NCBI RefSeq assembly: GCF_030733205.1
Contig: NZ_JASHJL010000022.1
Coordinates: 1 to 64,000 of the forward strand
DNA length: 64,000 nt
Origin: Mameliella sp. MMSF_3455
GTDB lineage: Bacteria > Pseudomonadota > Alphaproteobacteria > Rhodobacterales > Rhodobacteraceae
Reading direction: 5' to 3'
Shown here one piece after another: positions 36,667 to 44,275 of the stretch. The position numbers and the translations under genes were made by a program. The first letter of the stretch is position 1, and each line of letters begins with the position of its first letter. The notes under the pieces are model-generated. The model was not told the origin of the DNA and did not search any database. It was given only the letters and a program-made list of their open reading frames with translations.

Positions 36667-38096
36667 TGCGGGACCACCTGGCGCAGGGCCGGCTGTGCCG
36701 CGACGGGCTGTTGCAGCCCGAGGCCGCCGCAGAGTTGATGGCGCGGGTCGATGCCGAGGGGATCGAGACCCTGCGCATGCTCTTTGCCGATGCCCATGGT
36801 ATCCTGCGCGGCAAGACGGTCACGCGGCGCGGGCTGGAAGGGGCGCTGAAATCCGGTCTGCGGGTGCCCTCTACGCTCCTGCTCAAGGACCTGTCGCACC
36901 GGACGGTCTTTCCGATCTGGTCCGAGACAGGCGACACGCCGATGTCAGGCGCCAGCGACCTGTTGCTGGTTCCCCGGGTCGAAACCTTCTGCCCCCTGCC
37001 CCATGCGCCGCATTCGGCGATGATCCTCTGCCGGGTGCTGCGCACCGACGGTCGCACGCTTCCCTTCGTTCCCCAGACGCTTCTGCAAGGGGCCATCGAC
37101 CGGCTGGCGACGCGCGGCATGAAGGCCGTCATGGGCCTCGAGGTCGAGTTCCAGGTGTTCGAGCCGGTGGAACCCGCGCTGGACCATGCCGACGCCACCA
37201 TGCCGCCACGCCCGCCGTTGACGCGCGGCGTGAACCAGGGCTGGCAATATCTCACCGAGACCCGCTACGATGCCGCCGAGCCGCTCCTCGACCTTCTCCG
37301 GCGTAGCGCCGAGGCGATGGGCCTGCCTGTGCTCTCTGTCGAGGTCGAAATGGGGCCAAGCCAGTTCGAGTTCACCTTTGCCGCCGATGACCCGCTGACG
37401 ATTGCCGACCGCGCGGTGCTGTTTCGCACGATGGTCAAAGAGGTCTGCGCACGCGAAGGCTACCTTGCCTCTTTCATGGCCAAGCCACGGTTGGAAAACG
37501 CCGCCGCCAATGGCTGGCACATCCACCAGAGCGTGACAGACATGGACGGACGCAACCTGCTGATCCCCGAGGTGGACGGCGCGCTGACGAACGTCGCTTT
37601 CGGCTGGATCGGCGGTCTTCTGGCCCATGCGCGCGCCTCCTGCATCGCGACGACGCCCACGGTGAACGGGTACAAGCGCTATGCGCCCTACCAGCTTGCG
37701 CCGAACCGGATCGGCTGGGGCGCTGACAACCGGGGCGCCATGCTGCGCGCTCTGATGGCGCCCGGGGACGCGGCCAGCCGGGTCGAGAACCGTGTGGCCG
37801 ACAGTGCCGCAAACCCCTATTTCGCGCTGGCCTTCCAGATCCTGTCAGGGGTCGACGGGATCGAGGCCGGACACCGTGCCCCAGCCGCGCTTGAGAACCC
37901 CTACGACAACAGGGCAGAACATTTGCCCACCACCCTCGGCGAGGCGATTGCCGCCTTCGAAGGGTCACGGATGTACCGAGAGGCACTGGGCGAAGAAACG
38001 GTTGCCTACCTGGCTCGTCTCAAGCGGGCCGAGTGGGAGCGTTACCTGTCGACGATTTCGGAATGGGAGCAGGCGGAGTATTTCACGGCGTTCTGA
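36666..38096 (+). CDS. Glutamine-synthetase-like ligase (gamma-glutamyl-amine synthetase type)
   Basis: A 476-aa member of the GS fold. The N-domain has MLFADAHGILRGKTV and the catalytic domain has GLEVEFQVFEP, NGWHIHQSV, a YKRYAPYQLAPNRIGWG region and SRVENRVADSAANPY. It lacks the length and adenylylation context of GlnA, so it more likely joins glutamate to an amine. Coupling to a Rieske oxygenase recalls aniline degradation, where a GS-like ligase (TdnQ) works with a dioxygenase. It ends two bases before the convergent reductase gene. Confidence 0.8.
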   Translation: MRDHLAQGRLCRDGLLQPEAAAELMARVDAEGIETLRMLFADAHGILRGKTVTRRGLEGALKSGLRVPSTLLLKDLSHRTVFPIWSETGDTPMSGASDLLLVPRVETFCPLPHAPHSAMILCRVLRTDGRTLPFVPQTLLQGAIDRLATRGMKAVMGLEVEFQVFEPVEPALDHADATMPPRPPLTRGVNQGWQYLTETRYDAAEPLLDLLRRSAEAMGLPVLSVEVEMGPSQFEFTFAADDPLTIADRAVLFRTMVKEVCAREGYLASFMAKPRLENAAANGWHIHQSVTDMDGRNLLIPEVDGALTNVAFGWIGGLLAHARASCIATTPTVNGYKRYAPYQLAPNRIGWGADNRGAMLRALMAPGDAASRVENRVADSAANPYFALAFQILSGVDGIEAGHRAPAALENPYDNRAEHLPTTLGEAIAAFEGSRMYREALGEETVAYLARLKRAEWERYLSTISEWEQAEYFTAF

Positions 38097-38097
38097 C

Positions 38098-39066
38098 TCA
38101 TATTCCCAGTTCGGCGGCCAGGGCCTCCGGCGTCATCGCCCCCACCGCCGCACCGCCACGCGCGAGTCGGGCAGCAATCGAAGTTATGGCCGCGTTCAGG
38201 GGCGCATGGCCACCGTTGCGCCGGGCAATCAATGCCACCTCGCCGTTGAGGTAGTCCGTCTCGACCGCGCCCGCCCCCCGCAGAAAGCTCTGGGTGGTGG
38301 AGTTGCCCGCGCGGTCCAAGCCCTCGATCGGCGCAATTTCAAGCAGTGTGCCGCGACGCGGGTCGCCCTCGCCCATGTCCTGCCAGGACAGGCCCGCGGC
38401 CCGGAACACGGTTTCGGCCTCCTGACGCAGGGCGGACGTGATCTCGGGCGCCTTCACGCCCCGCCCCAAGACCGCCTCGACGATGTTGCCCAGGTTGACG
38501 ATCAGCTTGCCGTACTTGTTTTCCATGACGGTCGCCGTGGCGAACGACCGGATGCCCGCCCCCGTCAGTGCATCGGCCAACGTCTTGTCCGCCGCATCGC
38601 AGCCACCCGGATAGCGGCCGATGTCGAAGACGCCGTAGTTGGGGCGTCCGAAACAGATCGCCTCATCCGCCGCGATGTACTCGGCGGGCAGCATCACGTT
38701 GATTCCATGCACGTTGTCGAAGAACCGCAAGGCCAGATCCTCGTTCGCGACACCGTTCTGCATGCAGAAGACCGGCTGCAAGACATACCCGGCGGCGCGC
38801 AGGTCGCCCAGCGCCGCAGCGCTGTCCTGGCTCTTTGTCGCCAGCAGGATCACGTCGTCGTCGCGCGGGGTCAGCTCTGTCGCCTGTTCGACCAGCTTTA
38901 GCGGCACCCGCTTTTCGCCCTTGTGACCACGCAGCAACAGCCCCTTTTCCCGCATCGCTGCCAGCCGCCGCCCGCGCGCAATGCCGATCACCTCGTGCCC
39001 GGTGAGGGCAAGCGCCGCCCCGATGACACCGCCGACCGCACCGACACCGAAAATCACGATCCGCAT
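38098..39066 (-). CDS. Ketopantoate-reductase-like 2-dehydropantoate 2-reductase family protein
   Basis: A 322-aa NADP-dependent reductase with the N-terminal FGVGAVGGVIGAALA fold motif, MQNGVANED and MENKYGKLIVNLGN with the probable catalytic Lys. ATG 39066 has an AGGAGGG site. Whether it serves pantothenate synthesis is unclear. Position next to the Rieske/ligase pair suggests a catabolic oxo-acid reductase instead. Confidence 0.78.
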   Translation of the reverse strand: MRIVIFGVGAVGGVIGAALALTGHEVIGIARGRRLAAMREKGLLLRGHKGEKRVPLKLVEQATELTPRDDDVILLATKSQDSAAALGDLRAAGYVLQPVFCMQNGVANEDLALRFFDNVHGINVMLPAEYIAADEAICFGRPNYGVFDIGRYPGGCDAADKTLADALTGAGIRSFATATVMENKYGKLIVNLGNIVEAVLGRGVKAPEITSALRQEAETVFRAAGLSWQDMGEGDPRRGTLLEIAPIEGLDRAGNSTTQSFLRGAGAVETDYLNGEVALIARRNGGHAPLNAAITSIAARLARGGAAVGAMTPEALAAELGI

Positions 39067-39156
39067 GATCACCCTCCTGCCTGCCCTTGCGGGGCGGACC
39101 ATGCGGGTCCGGTCACAAGGGTGCAAGTGCTCTCACCTCGCGCGGCGGGAAGATCG

Positions 39157-39564
39157 TCAACGCCTGTGATAGCTCAGCGCCCCGGCAATGCAGATCCGCA
39201 GGGCCGATACGGGCAACGGCTCGGCCAGGGGCAGGTGCAGGGCGCGGTTGCCTTCGGCAGTCAGTTCTGGAAAGTGGTCTCGCCAAGTCGTGACCAGCGA
39301 AGTCTGGCAGTGCACCAGCAACTGCAAAACCTCCGGCACCTTCGGTTTCCAGGCAAGGCGCAGGGTCGTGCACGCACCGGTCGCCGCCGTCAGGAAGGCC
39401 GGCTCGCCCCATTTGAGGGTCTCGGTCAAGGGTCCCACAGAGAGGTTTTCGGCCTCGTCAAGGATCACCATGCGCAGCTGCATAAAGTGCGCCCGTGCCG
39501 CCGGCGGATACCCGACGACAACATCGGCAACCTCGACGGGCGGGGGCGCCATCATGGCAGCCAT
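39157..39564 (-). CDS. DUF1801 (YdhG-like) protein
   Basis: A 135-aa cytoplasmic protein with the DUF1801 pattern: TETLKWGEPAFLT, a central CTTLRLAWKP and a C-terminal RICIAGALSYH. Function is unknown. Three possible ATG codons lie within the first five codons. It is divergent from the GST gene across a gap of about 240 bases in which I see no further gene. Confidence 0.7.
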   Translation of the reverse strand: MAAMMAPPPVEVADVVVGYPPAARAHFMQLRMVILDEAENLSVGPLTETLKWGEPAFLTAATGACTTLRLAWKPKVPEVLQLLVHCQTSLVTTWRDHFPELTAEGNRALHLPLAEPLPVSALRICIAGALSYHRR

Positions 39565-39807
39565 GCTGCGCGCCTTGCCCCGTGCCGCCCTGTCACCATC
39601 CGCATCTTCCGATCATCCGCGCCACGTCGTGACCACCCGCAAAATCCGTCGCCGCGATCCTGCCAGACCCGGCCCCGCTGCACCAGTCCGCGCGTCGCCA
39701 TACGGGCGCGGGCGGCGGTCAACCGCAATACCTGTATCCGCGCGCCCCGAGGATGGCCCGGCAGGTGGAATCGGCATAACCTCGGCTCGATGATCGGAGG
39801 CTGTTCC

Positions 39808-40506
39808 ATGTCCTACACGCTACTCTATTGGCCCATCCCCTTTCGGGGCCATGTTCCGCGCTTCATCCTCGCCCAGGCGGGGGCGGAGTGGGACGAGCCG
39901 GCCTTTGATGCCGTTCTGACCGCAAAGACCGCCCGCCCCGAGGACCAGCCGACACCCTTCATCGGTCCGCCCGTGCTGATCGACCATGACGCAGGTCGGG
40001 CCCTGTCGCAGATGCCGGCCATCTGCATGTACCTGGGACGCAAACACGGTCTGTCGCATGACCCGGACCTGGAATTGCGGCTGCTCTGCGATGCCTCGGA
40101 CATCCTGCTTGAGATCACCTGCCATCACGGCGCCACCATGTGGACGCGCGACACATGGACCGCCTTCCGGGGCGACCGCTTGCCACGCTGGATGCAAGGG
40201 CACGAATGGCTGGTGACGGAAACAGGGGTCACGGTATCGGGAGGTTTCATCTCCGGCGCAGGGTCGCCGGGCCTCGCCGATCTCGTACTGGCGGCACTGT
40301 GGCACACGATGGCCGATCGGCTACCGCCCCTTCGGCCCCTGCTGCAAGATACCGCGCCGGTATTGGGCGCATTGGCGGACCGCGTTGCCAGCTTGCCCGC
40401 GCTGATGCGTCTGCGCGACGACTGGGCCGATTGCGCGGATGTCTACTGTGCAGGGCAGATCGAAGCCTCGCTGCTGGAGATGCTGAACGAGGACATGGAG
40501 AGATGA
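39808..40506 (+). CDS. Glutathione S-transferase family protein
   Basis: A 232-aa GST with an N-terminal thioredoxin-like domain (MSYTLLYWPIPFRGHVPRF and the cis-Pro region FIGPPVLIDHD) and an all-helical C-domain with SGAGSPGLADLVLAAL. ATG 39808 has a GGAGG site eight bases upstream. Its stop overlaps an ATG by ATGA at 40503. A second operon gene once began there but is now cut after 13 codons. Confidence 0.82.
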   Translation: MSYTLLYWPIPFRGHVPRFILAQAGAEWDEPAFDAVLTAKTARPEDQPTPFIGPPVLIDHDAGRALSQMPAICMYLGRKHGLSHDPDLELRLLCDASDILLEITCHHGATMWTRDTWTAFRGDRLPRWMQGHEWLVTETGVTVSGGFISGAGSPGLADLVLAALWHTMADRLPPLRPLLQDTAPVLGALADRVASLPALMRLRDDWADCADVYCAGQIEASLLEMLNEDMER

Positions 40507-40541
40507 GCACGTTCGACGAAGACCTTTTCCTGAAAGGGCTG
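40503..40541 (+). pseudogene. 13-codon N-terminal remnant, probably of a carboxymuconolactone-decarboxylase-family gene
   Basis: MSTFDEDLFLKGL, starting by ATGA overlap with the GST stop, matches the usual opening of carboxymuconolactone decarboxylase proteins (M-x-x-F-D-E-x-L-F-x-K-G-L as I recall it). After codon 13 the frame continues as antisense of dctM, so the sequence after about 40541 belongs to another gene. The remnant marks one side of a deletion junction. Confidence 0.5.
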
Positions 40542-40790
40542 GATCATCCGCACCAGGTCGAACAGATGCGTCGTCACGCCGGTGGCGTTCAACAGGTTGG
40601 CGGCAAGGATGAACATTGGGACCGCCAGCAGGGGCAAACTGTCGAGCGCGTTCAGGAAACGCTGTGACAGGACCGCGATGGGCAGCCCCTGCATCACGAT
40701 CACGACGGCCGAGGACAGTCCGAGGCAAACCGAGATCGGCGCGCCGACGGCCAGCAGTGCGAGAAACAGGGCGACGAGAATGAGGCTCAT
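40542..40790 (-). pseudogene. Truncated TRAP transporter large permease (DctM)
   Basis: Only the first about 83 residues of DctM remain, from MSLILVALFLALLAVGAPISV to NATGVTTHLFDLVRM. Family members are about 425 aa with 11-13 membrane segments. After that point the frame runs antisense through the decarboxylase-like remnant and the GST gene and makes no sense as a transporter. It starts by ATGA overlap with dctQ. Without DctM the transport system cannot work. Confidence 0.82.
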
Positions 40791-41320
40791 GTGGGCAGTC
40801 TGCTATCGTCCCTGGGATCGTGGTAGGGGTCGGTCGGGGCGCGTCCGGTCAGGGTGCGAGCAACACTGTGCAGGGCAACGGCCAAGAGGAACAGGCTGCC
40901 CGTCAGCGCGAGACTGTAGTAGACCCAGTTGGGCACGCGCATCGCAGGTGTCAGGAACTTACCCGCGCGCGGCAGAAATTCGGCGAAGCTCCAGAGCATC
41001 AGCGCGGCAAACCCCAGCGTGGCGATGTCCCCGATCAGATGCATGACCTTGCGCGCCCCCGGCGGCGAGGCATCGGGCAGCATAGAGACCGAGACCAGCA
41101 CATGCCGCCCGGCGAGACAGGGCACGGAAAGAAACACCAGCCCGATGCCGGAGAACCGCGCCAGTTCGTCCGCCCAGGGCAACCCCAGGTCGTAGAAGTT
41201 GCGCGCGGCCACCTGCGTCACGACCAGGACGGCCATCAGCACCAGCAGGCCCATGCCCAGCGTGACCCCGATACGGGCGAACCGCGCGAGGATCGCACGG
41301 CCCGGTTCGATGCACGGCAT
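40787..41320 (-). CDS. TRAP transporter small permease (DctQ)
   Basis: A 177-aa protein with four membrane segments and the DctQ signature LPWADELARFSGIGLVFLSV. It appears intact, with ordinary codon use and length. It overlaps dctP and dctM at both ends. Its partners are both broken, so it is probably non-functional or on its way to loss. Confidence 0.85.
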   Translation of the reverse strand: MPCIEPGRAILARFARIGVTLGMGLLVLMAVLVVTQVAARNFYDLGLPWADELARFSGIGLVFLSVPCLAGRHVLVSVSMLPDASPPGARKVMHLIGDIATLGFAALMLWSFAEFLPRAGKFLTPAMRVPNWVYYSLALTGSLFLLAVALHSVARTLTGRAPTDPYHDPRDDSRLPT

Positions 41321-42333
41321 CAGGCGACCGCCGCGATCTTCTTGTAAAGATCGCCGTATTCGGCGCCAAAACGTTCGTCGACCAGCTTGCTGACCGAGGC
41401 GCGGAAGGCATCCAGTTGCAGACCATCCTCGGCGCCGATCACGGTCATGCCAAGGTCGCGCAGCTTCTGGGTCTCGGCGTCTTCGTCGTCGAGGATCGCC
41501 CTAATCGCCTTTTGGCGGGTCTGCTCGGCAGCTTCGCGCACTGCGTCCTTTTGCGTGGTGTCGAGGCTCTGCCAGACGTCCTCGTTCATCACGACGACCT
41601 CGGCGTTGGACATGTGGCCGGTCAGCATCAGGTGCGACTGGACCTCATAGAGCTTGACGTTCAGCACCACGTTGACGGGGTTTTCCTGCCCTGGCACGAC
41701 GCCGGTGGCCAGCGCGGTGGGCACCTCGGACCAGTCGACCGGCACGACAACGGCGCCCATGCCCTCGACCGCCGTGGTGTAGATCGGGAATGGTACGGCG
41801 CGGATTTTTGTCCCAGCCAGGTCCCCGGGCGACATGACCGCCTTGTTGCAGGTCAGGTTCCGGCGGCCAAAGTAGTGGGCGTAGATCACCCGCACATTGG
41901 CGGTAGCGATCAGGCCCTCGTTCAGCTCCTTCATGACCGGGCTTTCGACATCCGTCACCTTCATCAGGTGGTCGACGTCACGGTACAGCTACGGCGTGTC
42001 GAGCCCCGCAAAGGGTTGGTACAGCGACCCCAGCGCGCCGGCAGTGTTATGCGAAAAGGCGATGGTGCCCAGCGACACCGCCTCTGCCAGTTCCTGCAGC
42101 TTGCCCAGCTGGCTGTTGGGGAAGACTTGCACGCAGATGTCGCCGCCCGAGCTCTGGCCCAGCGCCTCGGCGAACCAGTCAGCCTGCGCGCCCGCGACAG
42201 AGGCGACCTCGTTGTTGTGGCCATAGCGCAGGGTCGTTGCGGCAAGGCCGGGACGCGCCAGAAACGGCATGGCCAAGGCACCGGCGCCGGTGGCCAACAG
42301 GCTGCGGCGGGTCAATCCTCGGGACTTCAGCAT
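41320..42333 (-). pseudogene. TRAP solute-binding protein (DctP) with an in-frame amber stop
   Basis: The full frame spans 338 codons and looks complete: a Tat-type leader (LTRRSLLATGAGALA), NEVASVAGAQADWFAE, then FAGLDTP, TAG (41991-41989), LYRDVDHLMK and the C-terminal half including GTKIRAVPFPIY and NAEVVVMNEDVWQSL. Relatives usually have Tyr or similar after DTP/DSP, so TAC/TAT to TAG is likely. A good ribosome site GGAGGAGG precedes ATG 42333. Only a 114-aa exported fragment would be made. Confidence 0.82.
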
Positions 42334-42362
42334 CGGGCCTCCTCCCGGATAATGATGGGTTT

Positions 42363-42375
42363 TGATGTTTCATCA
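42363..42375. promoter_or_regulatory. Palindrome in the dctP-lacI gap, candidate LacI-type operator
   Basis: TGATG-TTT-CATCA is a perfect 5-bp inverted repeat with a 3-nt spacer, 30 bases upstream of dctP and about 85 upstream of the divergent regulator. It may be the operator of the now broken LacI-type regulator. Confidence 0.45.
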
Positions 42376-42459
42376 TGCCTTGGATGCGCCCAAATTCATG
42401 ATTTCAACAGAGTTGACCAAGGTTATGGATATTCGGCACCTTTCGCCAAAGGATATGAA

Positions 42460-43509
42460 ATGACGGGTTTTGAGGTCCGTCAAAAAGAGCACAGCATGAC
42501 GGACAGCACGAAACCGCAGCTTGCCGACATTGCCGCACGCGCAGGCGTTTCGCTGGCGACGGTCGACCGGGTCATCAACCGCCGCAAGTGCGTCAAGGAG
42601 CGCACGCGCGGGAGGGTCTTGGAAATTGCCCGCGAGATCGGGTTCCTCGCGGCCGAGGACGCGGAACTTTAAGGCGCGGAACGCCCCTTGACCGTGGTCA
42701 TGCTGCTGCCTGCGGGGTCAAATCCCTATCTGCGTCTGCTGGACGAATGGGTGAAGGCGCGGGTCGGACGGACCGGGATCAACGACCCCTTCCTGCGCTG
42801 TTTCTTCATCGACAGTTTCGACGCCACCGCGCTGGCCACAGCGTTGCGCAAGAACGCGGCCTGGGCCGATGCCATCGCCTTTTTCGCGATTGAACACCCG
42901 GAAGTGCGCGAAGCCACTCTTGAGGTCGCCGCCGGGGGAACCCGGCTTGTCACCATCGTGTCGGACCTGGGCACCTTGCCCGGCGTCGCGCACCTCGGAC
43001 TGGACAATCGCGCCGTCGGTCGGACGGCCGGCCTGCTGATCGGACGCCTGGCGCATGTGGACACGGGGGCCGTGGCGCTGGTGGCCGGGTCACGCCACCA
43101 CCGCGCCCGTTCGGAACGCGAGGCAGGCTTTCTCAGCATCCAGGAAGAGATGTTCCCGCACCTGCGCGTGATCGGCATGCGCGAGGGGCATGACGACGGG
43201 GGCGAGAACTATCGTCACACGCTCGCCCTGCTGGAACAGGCGCCGGACCTTGTGGGCATCTACAACGTGGGCGGATCTTCCAGCGGGATCAGCCGCGCCC
43301 TTCGCGAGCGTGACAGGATGGCTGTCACTTTCATCGGTCACGACCTGACCCCGGACACGCGCCGCGCCCTGCTGGAGGGCAGCATGGACGCCGTTTTCGA
43401 CCAGGATCCGGACCTGTTGATCGACGCCGCGATCCGGGCGCTCCCACAGCCCGAAGCGCAACCGCGCCCCCTGCGGCTTGAAATCTATTTCCGCGAGAAC
43501 CTGCCCTGA
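42460..43509 (+). pseudogene. LacI-family regulator with an in-frame ochre stop
   Basis: The frame starts at ATG 42460 (AAAGGA site; another Met at 42496), encodes the LacI helix-turn-helix (QLADIAARAGVSLATVDRVINRR), and stops at TAA 42670-42672 in the hinge region. It continues in the same frame through the full periplasmic-binding-like effector domain, VVMLLPAGSNPYLRLL to IYFRENLP, ending at 43509. The whole is 350 codons, normal for LacI. The stop separates DNA-binding and ligand domains. It is divergent from the broken TRAP genes it presumably controlled. Confidence 0.8.
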
Positions 43510-43516
43510 ACACCCT

Positions 43517-44158
43517 CTATCCGGCCAGATCCGCATCCCCGTACCGTGCCTCGAATCGCGCCAGTTCGCGCGCATCGGGCGCCTGTCCGGTGAAGGTCTT
43601 TACATAGTTGGGGATCCGCGCCAGGCGCAGGCCGACATCCTCCTGCACCTGCATCGAGATATAGCCGATCTGCACCAGGTACATCGTGCGCGCTCGAACA
43701 TCCGCTTCGCCCGGATCATAGCCGAACCTTTCGAACATCGCCCGGATGGCCGACAGGCGCAGCTCGTCCGCGGTGTTCACCTTGGCGGCGATGGCGTCGG
43801 ACTGATGCGCCCACCCCCGCACTGCCAGGTCCAGCCGGGGCTCGAACCCGCCCCCGGGCAGGAATGTCCCGATCACCGAAAGCGCGGCCTCCGTGATGGT
43901 CTCTGCAAAACCTTCGGTCGCCTGGACAAGGCAGCGAGTGTTGATCCTGTCCCAATCGTCCAGCAGCGCCTGCAGCAGGGCCTCCCGGTCGTCGAAGAAC
44001 CAGTAAAAACTGGTCCGCGATAGGCCAAGCTTGCTGGCCAGCGGCTGGATCTTCACCGCATCTATGCCCGATCCGATAAAGGCCTCTCTCGCCGCGTCGA
44101 GCCATAGCTCACGCGATCCGCGCCACCCTTTCGAACTCTCGTCTGTCTCCTGTGTCAT
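43517..44158 (-). CDS. TetR-family regulator
   Basis: A 213-aa regulator with an N-terminal helix-turn-helix (AREAFIGSGIDAVKIQPLA, then LGLSRTSFYWFFDDREALL) and a divergent ligand domain. It is divergent from the DgcA-like demethylase gene, 117 bases apart. The repeats at 44186-44237 lie between them, so it probably controls that gene in response to a methylated amine or a breakdown product. On the minus strand TTGTGA and TAGAAG with a 17-base spacing could be its promoter. Confidence 0.83.
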   Translation of the reverse strand: MTQETDESSKGWRGSRELWLDAAREAFIGSGIDAVKIQPLASKLGLSRTSFYWFFDDREALLQALLDDWDRINTRCLVQATEGFAETITEAALSVIGTFLPGGGFEPRLDLAVRGWAHQSDAIAAKVNTADELRLSAIRAMFERFGYDPGEADVRARTMYLVQIGYISMQVQEDVGLRLARIPNYVKTFTGQAPDARELARFEARYGDADLAG

Positions 44159-44185
44159 GACGGATCTTCTAACAGCGCGATCGGG

Positions 44186-44237
44186 GTGTCACAAGAAAAC
44201 TCGACACCGATGAACACAAACTTGACACAGGTGAACA
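44186..44237. promoter_or_regulatory. Repeats and -35 box between tetR and the DgcA-like gene
   Basis: GACACCGATGAACA (44203-44216) recurs as GACACAGGTGAACA (44224-44237), a 21-nt period. GGTGTC (44186-44191) is the inverse of GACACC at 44203-44208. A perfect TTGACA lies at 44222-44227 inside the second copy. These are candidate TetR-type operator sites over the promoter of the demethylase gene. Confidence 0.5.
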
Positions 44238-44275
44238 TTCCGTGCATCGCTGCCCCGTCAACCCGCGGAGGCCCC

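Noticed and set aside
39552-39809. 85-codon minus-strand frame between the DUF1801 and GST genes
   Set aside because: Arg/Gly-rich shadow-like composition with no motif. It overlaps the start of the DUF1801 gene and the GST ribosome site.
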